DNA from: Porphyra umbilicalis
Lineage: Eukaryota > Rhodophyta > Bangiophyceae > Bangiales > Bangiaceae
Reading direction: 5' to 3'
Length of the DNA stretch: 64,000 bases
Assembly (NCBI GenBank): GCA_002049455.2
Contig: KV918770.1
Coordinates: forward strand, 462,497-526,496
Shown here piece by piece: positions 33,021 to 45,202 of the stretch; positions within the stretch are counted from its first letter, which is position 1; each line of letters opens with the position of its first letter. Position numbers and translations under genes: made by a program. The notes below the pieces were generated by a model that was not told the DNA's origin, made no database searches, and saw only the letters and a program-made list of their open reading frames with translations.

Positions 33021-33184
33021 TAATACGGTGGATCCAAGGGAACGCTCCAGGAAACGGACAGCTAACCGGTGCGTCCGGTTCCAGATCTTTTTGGGGCAAA
33101 ATACTTGTCCTGCGGTTCTGAGAATCCTTCGCAATATACTCTGCGGAAACAGATCTGCGGATTCAAACTGAAGCAATTCGACAA

Positions 33185-33910
33185 GTGACACGCGACCAAA
33201 ATTGTCATTCAAATAACACTGTGAACCACGAGACAGGAACGCGCCCACCGTACTTTCGTGCTGGTCACAAGCGCCAACCTACAAAGCAAGCACAATCGAC
33301 CCGTGACGCACCGCCGCCTCCACCGCCGCAACAACCACCGCCAGACGTGACTGATACAGTCAGTATCCGGATGTATGAGCTCCAGGTATATGTCACATGC
33401 TATATATGTGGCAGAATCGCGATCGACAATTTCCTTGGGAACCATCGACTAATCTCGACATCGTCTTCTGGAATGCAGCCCACGCAGGGGGAACTGGCAA
33501 AACGCTTCGGATTTGTCGCACACTGCACCCATCGATGTGAACACACCGTCATCCGTCCCTCCATTGATGACTCTGACAATCGTTCTGGGCTTCACTGTCG
33601 CCGATGCCACCGTCATCGACTCCACCATCTTCTTCCGCACAGCGGTTGTCCAGCCACATAGAGACAGACTGGGCTGGACGAGGCTGACGAAGGCCATGCC
33701 ACTGAAAGCGAAGAAAGTGACGCCTCGTATGGCAGGGAGAGCGACGAATCGGACGGCGGGAGGAGTAGCGTGTCGGACGTTAGAGAATTTAAATGGGCGG
33801 GCGGCGGGTACAGTGCCAACTTGGAAGGCGAGAGGCATGACGGCACGGACGGCAAGTGTCGTAACGGGTCCGACACGAGAGCGATTGAGGACCCGTCGGA
33901 GAGCAACGGT
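33185..33910 (+). pseudogene. Unrecognised protein, one in-frame TAG
   Basis: The frame from about 33185 encodes a Pro-rich stretch, then YELQVYVTCYICGRIAIDN, His/Cys-containing sequence, then a TAG at 33659. After it the same frame continues as a strongly acidic/Ser-rich coding-like tail (ATESEESDASYGRESDESDG) to a TAA at about 33911. The tail's composition suggests the TAG is a lesion, or lies in an intron whose acceptor is CACATAG at 33661. No domain recognised. Confidence 0.35.
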
Positions 33911-34290
33911 AAACGATCATCATAAACCCCTGGTCGTATTCTTCTGATCAATTTTCTCAGAAAATAATCTGAACATACTTCAGTCCTGTATGAATTCTGG
34001 TGGTTGCCAGCTCGAAAGTTTTCCTGCCCGGCCGCGGCGATGGCTGTCGACGAACAGCAGTAGTGTCAATAATGACTGCACGGATCAGACGCAGCAGAGG
34101 CGCAGACTGGGATGCCACGAGGGCCCCGACATCCAATCATGTGGTTGTTTTACTGTAGTTGCCTCTGGTGTGGGCGCCGACGAGCCAATCAATGTTCAAT
34201 AAATCGCGGTTTGTCCGCGGCTCCACCCCCAGGCCAGCAGCGCCCTGAGTTTTACAGTGAAAGTGGTTCGTTCGCATTTTGATTTCCGTA

Positions 34291-34422
34291 CAGGCGTTCC
34301 CGAAAAATCCTCGCATGCCACCTGATGCACCACTCTGACAAACAGTCCTTCACGGGGTCGCAGAGGCCGATTTGTCATAGTGATGCAACAGTTGGCGTGC
34401 AAGGTTGTTCAGAGAACGGCTG
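34291..34422. mobile_element. 132-bp hairpin MITE, copy 2 (TA-flanked)
   Basis: Flanked by TA at 34289-34290 and 34423-34424. The left end CAGGCGTTCCC and right-end complement CAGCCGTTCTC match the ends of the 18587-18718 element. Both share GGGGTCG-AGAGGCCGATTT in the same place. The arms are less well paired here, so this copy is older. Confidence 0.75.
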
Positions 34423-34424
34423 TA

Positions 34425-36835
34425 GGGCTGACGCGGTTACTCCCGAATTCGGTCGACAGCAGCTACGGCCGCCGCACGGGCGTCGACGCTGGCGTCGCAG
34501 CCGTTGCGAGACGCCTGCCCGGCGGTCGGTGGCCACCGACATCCGCCCGCGTGAGAGGCCTACGATCCAAGAAAATCGATATCGAAGTTTTCAGGAGCCT
34601 GGATCCCACTGAGGCTGGGTATGCAACAACCTCGATAAAACTTCGACGTCGTGGTCTTTGCATTGCTCACGATGGCTCTCAAGCCGAGGGATTAGCTGCG
34701 TCGATAGCTCGTGTCGCGCCCCATGAAATACGCTCACTGGTTCTCACTGCCGTTTACGACAATAGCCAGCAAAAAAAGAAACAACGTGTTTCCTGTGATT
34801 TATCGTATCGCTCGATATTTCTTTGTCGGCCGGTTTATTGCCAGTGCTCACTACGGCAGCTGCGCCAAAAAACGCTGCTGAATCGCAGCCTCGGCATCGG
34901 TGCCCCCCCTTCCGCTCCCGTCGGGCCCCCCCACACCCCGCTTACCGCCGTCCTCCAGCCTCCTCACGCCGCCGTCCTTCCTTCATCGCTCACCGCTGTC
35001 CCTGCCCCCTCCGTCACCGCCGCAGTCGCTTGTCGCGGCGTATCTCTCACCTGCGCCACCGGTCCATTCGCGAACCTGACGCTGCTCCGCGAGCCGCTCC
35101 TCTCGCCCGCGGCCCGATTCTTTCGCGGCGCATTTCATCGCCTCCGTTGCTCATACGGCGGCAGACACGCCTGTTAAAGCCCTCAGCACGAGATCAACAC
35201 CAAATCAATGGGGGTGATATAAAGCAGCGCAACAGTCAGGGCACAGAATAAATGAATATGGGTCGCGAGCCAGAAGAGGAAGGGGAGTCATCTACGACGG
35301 CACCAGGTCCCCGTCGTTACTCCTCTCTTTCTAGGTATTGCTACTCGCCGAGCCCCACACCCTGTCCTCTTCAAACCAAAGAATCACGAGGACTCACCTT
35401 TATCTTCGTACGACGCAGAGGTTGCAGACGGACGAGGTGGGCGTCGGCGTCTGGAAGCAGGGTTTGGCATCTAGGCGGGACACACAATTGTGCGTAGGCT
35501 GGCGCTGGTCAGTCGGCGTGCGACCGGCTAGAGGCACCTTTCAGCCCATGGATGGCAACGGTGAAACCGGTGCATTTTATATAATGAACTATTCTTTGCT
35601 TAATCGACAATTAAGAAGGATCCGATCTCATGCACTGATTGCATTTTTATAATTCATCGCGGTGACGGCGAGGTCGCGCCCTGGAACGTCGGTGACGCGG
35701 CCGGCCATCTTTTCCTCGCACGGCCTTTTCGCTCTGGGATGTTTCGTCGGCTACTACCAAGTAAAACGGGCAGCAGCGCGTCGCCTCGTGGCCGACGGCG
35801 GCCGTCAAAGAAGTGGCTTCTGCTTTTTCGGGCGCGAACGCCGCCTGACCGCATCCAGGGCGAACGCAGCCGGTACTGGGCCTGAAGCGGTACCAATCAG
35901 CCGCGATGCAGCTGGTTCCGCATGAGGTTCCGGCGGCACCCCCTCCACCTTCAAGGGCCTCGCCGTATCTGCATGGGCGACCTGTGCAGGTAGTGGCGCC
36001 TGTTCGGGTGTGGGGGGCATCTGCAGCGAGACCGGTATTTGGGCGGACAGCGCTCGTGGTACCAATGTACATCTTGGGTGGTAGCAAGGGACGATGGCTG
36101 AATTGGGGGCTGTTGGTCAATTCAGCGTTGGGCAAACAAACGTCCCGAATGATCCGATCGAGTACTGTTCGTGTTCTAAAAATAAGCGATTTTTCAATTA
36201 GTCGCTAGATTGATCGAGGTCCTTCTCCAAAAATTAGATTTTTTGCCATCCATGCTCCAGGTCCTTGTCGCACAATTGAAATTGTTTCAGGCCACGTCTG
36301 AGAAGCCGGTGTCTGAGGACGTGCTTAGGTGGATTGCACGCCCGCAAGTCTGTGTGTCAGCACGACCGGGATGTGCCTGTCTTAATGAGACACAGATCAC
36401 AGCAGGGCTCGTGAGATGAAAGTGGCCTGCCTTTCAGAGCGTCTCACAATGTTCCATTCCAGCTCTTCCAACAGTGTCTTGGAGATACGCTGCGGATCGA
36501 AGATAGATCATTTGCATTTACGAATGCCCCACCTGCCTTCCACGGCACAACTACCGGACGTACCGAACCAGCGACCCCCTTCAAACTCCTGCACCATGCC
36601 CTCTCCACGCGTCACACGGCCTTCCCTGGCCAATCGGCGTCCTCGCGAGGCGTGCAAGGTTATGAGGATCCGCCGGCCACTTGGTGGTACCCGTGCACAA
36701 ACGGTCATTCGAGGGGCGTTGCTGGTGAGCATTGCAAGCGTCCTGGCCGTCGTGAACACCGCCACATGCGCTACGGCGCCCCGCATGCGCGAGCGGGCCC
36801 CGATTGTGCGATCTCGGACGGACATTCCGTAAAAC
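34425..36835. other. No gene recognised
   Basis: Contains Pro-rich ORFs (34890-35180) and overlapping frames at 35.6-36.1 and 36.4-36.9 kb that look non-coding. The last part leads into the Harbinger transposase. Confidence 0.4.
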
Positions 36836-37087
36836 ATGGCAGCCTTGGCCGACCTCGATATTCGCTCGTGGTTTCGCATGGAGCGCGGCGACTTCTGGGC
36901 TTTGTTAGGTAGGGTGTGGGACAGGTAGGAGACCAAAGAGGCGATAACAATCATGTCGTCGGGTCAACCTATACCCGTTAAGTTCCGTCTCGCCACTGCG
37001 CTGCTTTTACGGACACGAACATCGTATTTGGACGTCATGCCGGCTTTGGGAGTGGGACGCAGTACGATCATGTATGTATTCAATCAG

Positions 37088-37225
37088 GTACGTATTCTGC
37101 GCCCATGTGAGCGGCGCGGCGAATAGAGGGTGGTAGGCGATTGTGATTTGTTTGTTTGTATATTTCTGGTATTCTTTTAATGTTTATACTCAAAGGTTTT
37201 GATCATATTTTTCCCATTGATGCAG
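37088..37225 (+). other. Intron of Harbinger pseudogene
   Basis: Donor CAG|GTACGT and acceptor TTGATGCAG|GTG. The protein homology is continuous across the removed 138 bases (VFNQ then VLSALDE), which supports this as a true intron of the ancestral element. Confidence 0.65.
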
Positions 37226-37688
37226 GTGTTGAGTGCTTTGGACGAAGCTGATGAGCTTTAAAACGTGTTTTTCCGGGACGTTTTTGGCCGAGTGCCTGCG
37301 ACAAAGCGAACTGTTTCGGCCGAAGTGGCGCAACCCGCTCAAGGGCTGTGTATCGGCTTTGAACGGGCTCGCCATCAAGATCCAGCGGCCATGGCTATCA
37401 GGCGAGCCCAACTCCACCGAATACTACAACCGCAAATGTTTTTTTGCCGTCAACGTCCGAAACGCAGTCGGGCCGACTTCAAGTTCCAGTCTTCTTCGGT
37501 GACAACAGCTGGTTCGTGCCGCGACAGCACCGCTTTCGCGGCGAGCGGTCTGGACCAGTGTCTATCCATCGTCACCTGTTTGCCAGACGGCTTTTGGGTG
37601 GCCGCCGACGACGCGGAGCGGCGAGCAAGCGAGTGCTCACTCCGTGGCCGGGCCGCTATGTCCTTCGGGAGCGAGATATTTTTAACTA

Positions 37689-39981
37689 CAGTCGTTCCAC
37701 AAAAAACCTAGCACTCCGGCGGGATCAATAGTGCCCTCGACATCTCACATGTGCCTCTTTTGCGATGCAACGCTCTCGAATTTGGACCGGCGCTCTCGAA
37801 AATCCCTTAAACGTGACCAATCCAGGATTCCAGGAGACGCCCAGCGGTCCCGGGGGACCCTCTCGTGAGGGACTTGAGATTTCTGAAACAAACTTTCGGG
37901 GACAGCCGACGACGCGCCCGACTTCGGCGATCATGGCAGGTCCATTGCAGACATGGCTCCAGAATGTCGACCGCGTTCACACGTGGTGGGCACTATCGCG
38001 CATGCCCGAAAATTGTTGCCTCGATAGTTCCCACGGCTCTGCGCTCTCATTGGCGCCAGGGTCTATCAGGCACTTCCCACTTTGTCGGTGATCTGGTACA
38101 CCAATGAGAGAGCGCCAGAGCGTCTCTATTGAGAAAGGGTCCAACAATAGATACCCCACTTGTCACCGGATCACGGACAGCGTGGAGGCAGGTCACGACT
38201 CAACGGGTTGGTGCCGTCGGAATCCTTCACCTTTTTCGGGAATGGCCTCATCAGACGCGGGCTGCTCTGACGCACGAGGCAGCACATGACAGCAATGAGC
38301 CCTCCATCGCTGTTTCTGGCTCCCCACATCGTGGCGCCGGGCCCATCGGCCATTCTGGCTGGTCGCCCACTGGCGGGCGTGCCAGGGGTCACACATCCCG
38401 TTTGAATATTCAGAGCGCGGAGGCGGGCCCGTCGGCCAATTTGGCTGACGGCCCAGGGCGAGGTGGACAGAGACCAGCAGATCTCCTCTTGCGCGCTATT
38501 TTGGGACGATAGCAAGTCCATTGAGAAATCATCGGGAATCGCAGCATATCTTGATCCTGCTTTGATCCCTGAACAATGGCCCGACGGTCGAGATCATGGG
38601 CCCGTTCTCGGTCGCTCGAAATTGCATTCTGAAAGTTGTGACGAGCCGGGCGCATATGTCGACCGGACGACGGCGTCGCCGATCCGGTCCTCGTCGCCAC
38701 CGCGATCCACACCCTCCCCCCCCCTGCCCCCCACCCCTCCACCGCTGCCACCGCGATCCGCACCCGCCCCCCCCCCCGTCCCCCTCCCCCTTCCTACCGC
38801 CGCCGTCGCGGCCGGCGCCGGCGCCGCTCCCCCCCCAGTCTCCATGTGCCCGTCCCCGCTGTTGCTGCTCTCTTCTGGCGTCCTCGCCCTTGTGCACGTT
38901 TCGTTTTGTCCTCTGGCTCGTTCACGTCGCTGTCTATTCGTCGCCTGGAGAAATAAAGTACTCTCGCTGTTGTTTCTTTCTTTGCCACCTGATCTTGGAG
39001 CTTTTGCTACAGGACTCAACGCGGAGTCCCCGCAGTTGAATGCACCGCATCTTTCTTGACAACGTTCCTCATGGCCCGTTCCACAATTCCCATAACATAC
39101 TCGCTCAGAGCGAGAGGGGAATGCGCCCTCGCACCAGTTCGAAAAGGCCACGAACAACAACGCCAGCTCATTTATTCCTTAGACAACAACGCAGCAAAAA
39201 AAAGGCAAAAGAGAACACCGAGAAGGCAGCCACAGCGGTGGTCGGCACCAAAGGGGAAGGGCGGAGGAGCGGCGCGGGCTGCGGACACGACGGCGGCGGA
39301 CGGGGGGGGGGGGGGGGCGGGGGGGGGGGGCGGGTGCGGATCGCGGTGGCAGCGGTGGAGGGGGGGGGGGGAGGGGGGGGGGGGGAGGTTGCGAATCGCG
39401 GTGGCGACGAGGACCAGATCGGCGACGCCGTCGTCCGGTCGACATATGCGCCCGGCTCGTCACAACTTGCAGAATGCAATTTCGAGCGACCGAGAACGGG
39501 CCCGTGATCTTGACCGTCGGGCCATCGTTCAGGGATCAAAGCAGGATCAAGATATGCTGCGATTCCCGATGATTTCTCAATGGACTTGCCATCGTCCCAG
39601 AATATCGCGCAAGATGAGATCTTCTGGTCTCTGTCCCCCTCGCACTGGGCCGTCAGCCAAATTGGCCGACGGGCCCGCCTCCGCACTCTGAATATTCCAA
39701 CGGTACATGTGACCCCTGGCACGGCCCACAGGGAGATACCAGCCGGAATGGCCGATGGGCCCGGCTCCACGATGTGGGGAGCCAGAAACAGCGATGGAGG
39801 GCTCATTGCTGTCATGTGCTGCCCCTTGTGTCTGAGCAGCCGTTGTCTTTGAGCACAAAAGCGGCTTTGAGATTTGTTCATTGACCCGTCACTGGTTCTC
39901 AGCCACGTTTACGCGGAACGAGGAACATATGGGTGGTACTTTTGATCTCGGCTGAGTGCTAGGTTTTTTGTGGAATGACTG
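37689..39981. mobile_element. Foldback TA-element, copy A (2293 bp)
   Basis: Terminal inverted repeats begin CAGTC-TTCCACAAAAAACC at both ends (first 47 bases about 85% identical), flanked by TA at 37687-37688 and 39982-39983: the target and terminal CAGT pattern of Tc1/mariner elements. Inside, a long inverted repeat of about 430 bp (about 38275-38705 and 39400-39830) encloses a loop with C-rich and G-rich tracts. No transposase ORF is present; long ORFs inside come from the arms and homopolymers. Nonautonomous. It has split a Harbinger transposase. Confidence 0.9.
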
Positions 39982-40275
39982 TAGTGGCAGTAATCGTCAC
40001 GTAGTTTCGTTGAGCAAACTTTGGGACACTTTTTCGGTCGTTGGGGCATCCTATTTCCATAAGATGGAAGCTCCTTCGCTTCCCGCTTCCAGGTGTGACG
40101 CGGACCTTTCGCGTTTGTGCCGAGGCACCAAGCTTTTTGGTTGAGCGTGCCAGCTGCGATGTGGTGTCTCGCTGAAAGGACGAAGTCGCTGCGGGGTTGG
40201 GGGGGAGGTGCACCTGCAGGGCGATTGTGATGTGGACGAGACGCGTCATAATCGTAACCGCGCTTCAAAGAAGTG

Positions 40276-40583
40276 CCCACTACGTGTAGCAGTGAGGAGG
40301 GAACTGAAGTTGAGTGGTATGCGACGGCCAGCATAAATGATTTGTGGGTTGTCTATCTCCTTGAGTTGCAGTGAATACGGACTGACCGATACATGCGGCG
40401 GAGGAGGTCGAATTTGTACCTCAGCGGCGAGTGACCGACGGGGAGCTGCGGTCGGGCAGCATTGCCTTGAACACGGGCAGTTGACACCTATAAAAAGATA
40501 AGACAATTGGTTGGGGACCAAATACAGACGACAAGTAGCCCAGGTGCAAAAGAATAACTGCTCAGACAACGAGAAAAATATGG
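40276..40583. other. No gene recognised
   Basis: Spacer between the Harbinger remnant and the next inverted-repeat element. Confidence 0.35.
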
Positions 40584-41545
40584 TGCTTTGCTGAGAAATG
40601 GAGCATGCACGTTTGCGAGTGCAGACATTTGCCGATATGGACCCATGTCAGGATGTCCATGACATCGTCTCTCACCTGGCTTCAGGGGACCGACAGCGTC
40701 CCAAATGCAATTGCTCCTGGCATGACCGGCGAAAGCCACAGCCACCCACTGGCACATAGTACGACAGGGGACTGAAGGCTCTTCATGCAGCCAATGACGT
40801 TTCATGATTCAATGTCAAGAACACTGCCCAAACCCTGTCAGATTGCCGGTTCAATGAATGTGACCGCGTGCCCATTGTGTGCGTCAGGCGGCCTAGTTTC
40901 ACAGTATTTGCGCCGGGTCTCTTCAGTCCACAAGACAGAGACTGCGCACCTGTGCCATCTAAGGCCCCAGAAGAAACGCAGGTGGGCTGGATTCAGTCAC
41001 TGCTGTACCCTTCATCGATGATGATTGGTCAAAAGAATGTCAGTGACACGTCTCGATGTCAATGAACATAGGCGATCTGCTGGGAAAGGGGCTCACATGT
41101 TCGGAGGGCCAATGAACGGACCTAACGGACAGAAAAGAACCGCAAGAACTCCTCAAACGACATGCATGTTCGGAGGCCGATTCAGCCTCTGAGAGCAAAC
41201 ATGAGGGGCCGGTTAGGGGGGACGCTCCTGACGGCTCCGCTGTGGCCGGTGGCTTAAGAAGTCTTGCCCTGATTAGGCTGTCAGCGTGCATGTTCTGGCA
41301 TTGTTTCACGAAGACCACCGCGAATGTCAGCAGATACTTGCCACCGGGTCACTCAGAGTGCGGTTTTTCAGCTGCTGTCAGCCTTTGTCGGCCCAAGGGC
41401 CTGGCGAACCTGGTCGGGATGCTTTACATGTCACACATCACCGGGTGATATGATGGGTCTCCCTGCAGCACGGGTCATTGCTCGCAGTGGTCGGCTGTGC
41501 ATGTTTGTTCGCGCAAACGTGCATGCTCCATTTCTCGGCAAAGCA
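40584..41545. mobile_element. 962-bp inverted-repeat element (possible MITE)
   Basis: A 34-bp segment (TGCTTTGCTGAGAAATGG onward) at 40584-40618 recurs inverted at 41512-41545 with about two mismatches. No target duplication is evident. It has no notable ORF. The right end is read as the last codons of the open frame of the gene at 41.5-43.2 kb, consistent with insertion into that gene's 3' part. Confidence 0.5.
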
Positions 41546-43160
41546 GCATACACAACGACAAGTGAGTGGGAGTCGGTCGTGGTGAGCCTGGTAAGCCGCG
41601 CCAGCAGATGCTTGACAACCATCTGAGCTGTGGGGTCGTCAGGATCATCTGCCACATCCCGATGAGCACCTCGCACTTGTTTCATGACGGTGCCCACGGC
41701 TTGGGCAATGTTATGGACGTCCGTCGCTGCGTAGGCAGCAGACGGGCCCAAACCGGCCTGGGCGACGTCGCCCAGTGCTTCGGTCAACCAACCCAAGCCC
41801 TGAAAGGTCACGTCCGCCACCTTCGGTCGCTTTGCAGGTCCCTGTACAGGTTGACCGACGGCGGCGCTCCCGGGCAAGCCGCGCTCAAATGGTGCCACGG
41901 GGGGAATGGTGCGCAGCATAGACCCCATCACTGGCGGACCAAAGAGCACGCACTGAATATACAGCAAGCGGCTGTCACCATTGACATATAGCTTGAGCTC
42001 CTCCGACGCATATTTTCCCGTGCCCTTGTGCCTCTCATTCGCGACTCTGTCAGCCGAGCGCAGCGAGCGATGATGCGCCTCGAGCTTGAAGGGGTCCCTT
42101 GGGCCCGAGAAGCGACGCGGGTCAATGAAATCGCACGTCGTCCTCCAGGATTCCCTCAAAACGCTTGGACGGCACAGGCTCGTACGACGCCCGATTGTAC
42201 ATCGGCGCCAGCGGCCTTGCCCGCAGCCCGGCATGAATCCGGTCCAGCTCCGCCCGCGCGAGCGGCAAGTTTTCTCGCTCAATCGCCGGTCAATCGCCCT
42301 CTTCCACTACGACTTGAAAAATGCGAGCACAGTCAATTGCGGTGAAGACCGGCTCCCGTTTGGCTGAGCCCGGGCTTGACACCGACGTTGTCAGTACTCC
42401 ACGACCCGCAATTGAGGGCGGCTGGGCGCGCGCGGCTGCTGGCCGCGGGCGGGCATCGTCGCCTGGCGCCCATGCACTCCCGGGCGGACCCGACGGTCCG
42501 CCGCCAAAATCACCGTGGTATTGGTGAGCCGCGCGCGTCGAGTTTGAGCACTCGGTCGGGCCCAGCGGGGAAACAGAGACGCCGAGTGTCCCACTGTCCA
42601 CCGCGTCCAGGGATGCGCCGGTTGAGATCGAGGCCGCGCCTGCCCCGAAGTTAAGGCCAGCGCACATAACGCGCAAGATACTCCAAGAGAGAGCCGGTCA
42701 CGGCACTCGGGGGAGCACCTCCAAGAACTACCGGCACCTGGCGACATGCCCGGACCTGCCCGACTCCCGATGGCACTCACTCAGGGAGACCACAACGCGA
42801 GAGCCGAAAGGCGCGGACAGACCACCCGCTGACCGCGACGCCAACCAAAAGCGAAGCGTGCGTCTGGGAAAGCCAGACCAAGCATCGCCGTTGTTCTGCT
42901 CGTCGTCGTCAATGAAGGCCTCGAGGGTGGCGTCACGAATGTCCTCACGCTACATGACCTCGAGGGCGAAGCGCCGCTTGACGGCCATGGAGGCGCTCAT
43001 CTTGCCCGACACATTCAGCACGCGCATCACCGAACGCGGGTCAAAAGAAGATCCGCGCATCAGGTGCGCCTGGACCTTGGTGTGGTCAAACCCACCGCAG
43101 ATGGGACGTCAGCCGGTTGTCATACCCGTGGAAGGCTGCATCCTGGTGGAGGAAGTATCA
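41546..43160 (-). pseudogene. Unrecognised large protein, decayed
   Basis: Reading on the minus strand from about 43100: MRGSSFDPRSVMRVLNVSGK, FALEVM, a TAG, REDIRDATLEAFIDDDEQ; then in the 42.7-42.3 region FTAIDCARIFQVVVEEGD; then, past a TGA, RAELDRIHAGLRARPLAP and RFEGILEDD. A frame change near 42.15 leads into DPFKLEAHHRSLRSADRV and LKLYVNGDSRLLYIQCV, then FQGLGWLTEALGDVAQ, until about 41560. The segments read like one protein damaged by stops and a frameshift. No domain is recognised; a transposon gag-like or accessory role is possible. Confidence 0.4.
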
Positions 43161-44275
43161 CCCATCTCAGCCGGGTGTCCAGGGGTACATGGTGAAGTAG
43201 GGACGGGGAATCCAACTGGCTCGCCCGAGTCGCGCGCAGCGGCGCCGCCAGCAGGCATCGTACCGGGCATGGCGGTGGCTGAGAGCGGGGGGGGGGGGAC
43301 AGCAGGGGTCCGACCAGACGGTCAAGGGAGTTGCTGACGTTGGGCGGGGTGGGGTGGAGAGGGCCCGTCGTCGTCAAAAGAAGCTGGCACAGCGCACAGG
43401 CGGGGAAATCGGGAGCAGAGTGCGACCGAATCACACCCCGGTTGGAAGAGTGGAAGAACACGCGCACACGACTGCTTGCCTCGTTACGCCGCGTCCGCGA
43501 CAGAAGCGTGCATACCCCTGTTTGTGGGTAACCGTTGGAATCGCAGGCGTGCCGGAGGCTGATAGGCGATTCTCAATCGGAAGAGCAGCTTGCATCTCTG
43601 GCAGAGGGGCTGTTTCTCGACGAGTGGCAATTTCGGATTGTCTGCAGGTGTTTGTAGTGCACGGGAAAAGCAGAAAACATCCGAGCATGCGTGCCTAGCA
43701 CGCTTGCAAGTTGGCCCAAGTGCTTGTCACAAACATGCCATTCCGAGTGTGCAGAAGGTGTTCGATTGCTCACTCAGAACAAGCACCTGTTGCCAATTTG
43801 TCAGACACGCCCAGGCGTGCTTGAGACTGGCTCAAACATGCCCGTGTGGACGGGGCTTCAACTTTGAGAAACCAATCCTATGGGAAGGAACGAACCACAA
43901 ATAGGGCGCGACATACCTGATGGACGACTTCTGTAAAAAACCAGCAAGGTAGGGGGTCGCCCACTTCAGGAGGGAGACGTTAGTGCACGACAGAAAGAGC
44001 TAAGGAGGATCGACACGGGTGCTCCGATCTCCGGTGATGACTGTAGTGGTCTTGATCGTCGGCGGCGTGGCGGTGAATGGTCAGGTCATAGGAGGCTTTC
44101 GCCCGTCAATGTAAGTTGTCGTCAATCGACAAGATAAGCCCGTTCCTTCCATATAGACGTCCGACGTACCACAAGGGCTACGAGTGGCATACTTCACGTT
44201 GATTGGCCGGCCATTTTCTTACATGCTTGACATCACTCGTCCTCTCACAAAGCTCGTAGTTTTTTGGTTATCGAT
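43161..44275. other. No gene recognised
   Basis: G-rich near 43290. Words GCATGCGTGCC and AAACATGCC recur at 43680-43840, but no unit is clear. Confidence 0.4.
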
Positions 44276-44698
44276 CGAATTTACATATTGCTGATCCCCG
44301 AATTTTTTCCTGGTGGACAGAGACTGATTTGCGGAACGACTCTCCCCACCAATCAGATGCGCCCCCGGGACTGACATGGTGCTCCTGATTGCTTCCATGT
44401 GCCCATCCAGCCTGGAAATCAACATCAGCCCCGCTTCTTTTCTGCACTTCTGGCAAGGAGACAGTAAAAAATCTCAAGATCTCGTGTGGGCAGCTTGCTC
44501 CGTGCCAAGAAGAGCGTATCAAGCGGCAACAAACAGTGAGTTCTGCTCGATGCAAGGTTCTGGCACCGAATGCGGGCTTTCTATTGGCTTCGATGTCTTC
44601 TTACTGTCGTTGTAATTCAATAGAGTGCTCTTAATCAGAGTCAGTGTCTGTCTTCGTCCCCCAGGACAAAATTCGGGGATCAGTAATAGCAGTTCGGG
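44276..44698. mobile_element. ~420-bp inverted-repeat element (MITE-like)
   Basis: The segment with CTGATCCCCGAATTTT and CCTGG-GGAC at 44287-44328 is present inverted at 44641-44687. The match extends weakly outward to CGAA on both sides. No TSD is clear and there is no coding capacity. Confidence 0.6.
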
Positions 44699-45202
44699 TT
44701 AATTTCTGGAGCGGCTGCCGCGGTCTTGCGCGTGCACCTCAGCTCCGAGAACACGCTTTCGCGTTCATTTTTGGTGCGCCGCACCGTCGGGGCCAAGAGG
44801 CATCCAGGCCTGTGCAGGATTTGAACTGGACAGCATACGTCTTTGCAATTCATGGAAGGAATATGATTGGCTTGGATCAGTGCAACAGCGCTGCATGAAT
44901 TCGCTTTCATCCACGAAATAGTTCAGGGCCTATTACAGCTGCCCTGAAAGGGATCTCCTTCCGTTCAGGCCTGCGTTACCGCAAAACTGTCTTGACGGGA
45001 AAAATCTCGCTCTGGAGGTTTTGGAACGGGACTCCCGTTCAGGCTCCCGTTCCAGCCGCCACTGTGCTGAAGATGGTGGCCGGCGGGTCGGGCATCGCCG
45101 CTGGCGCTGCTGAGGGTGCCCGTCCTCTCCCCCCGCTGAAAGGGTCCGCCCGCCGACACCAGAGGCTGCCCGACTGGGTTAGCAGGTCGGCCTCCCGCAC
45201 CG
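44699..45202. other. No clear gene
   Basis: A Gly/Ser/Pro-rich frame on the minus strand overlaps the tail of the next pseudogene. Nothing else is visible. Confidence 0.35.

Larger units (their letters stand above)
36836..40275 (+). pseudogene. PIF/Harbinger transposase, split by a foldback element
   Basis: An ATG at 36836 opens MAALADLDIRSWFRMERGDF. After one TAG (36926-36928) the same frame runs through VKFRLATALLLRTRTSYLDV and VGRSTIMYVFNQ to a donor CAG|GTACGT. A 138-bp intron (37088-37225) follows, then VLSALDEADEL. Later segments in shifted frames carry the DDE core: ALNGLAIKIQRPW (first catalytic Asp now Asn), VTTAGSCRDSTAF, LPDGFWVAADDAE, LTPWPGRYV and DIFN. The foldback element is inserted at 37687-37688. 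After it the frame resumes with SFVEQTLGHFFGRWGIL, containing the catalytic Glu, and ends near 40275. Clearly inactive. Confidence 0.8.

Noticed and set aside
35647..36135. 162-codon minus-strand ORF and its plus-strand overlap
   Set aside because: Overlapping frames on both strands, no domain and no repeat support.
38410..39881. Several 120-240 codon ORFs on both strands
   Set aside because: They come from the mirrored arms and C/G homopolymers of foldback element A.
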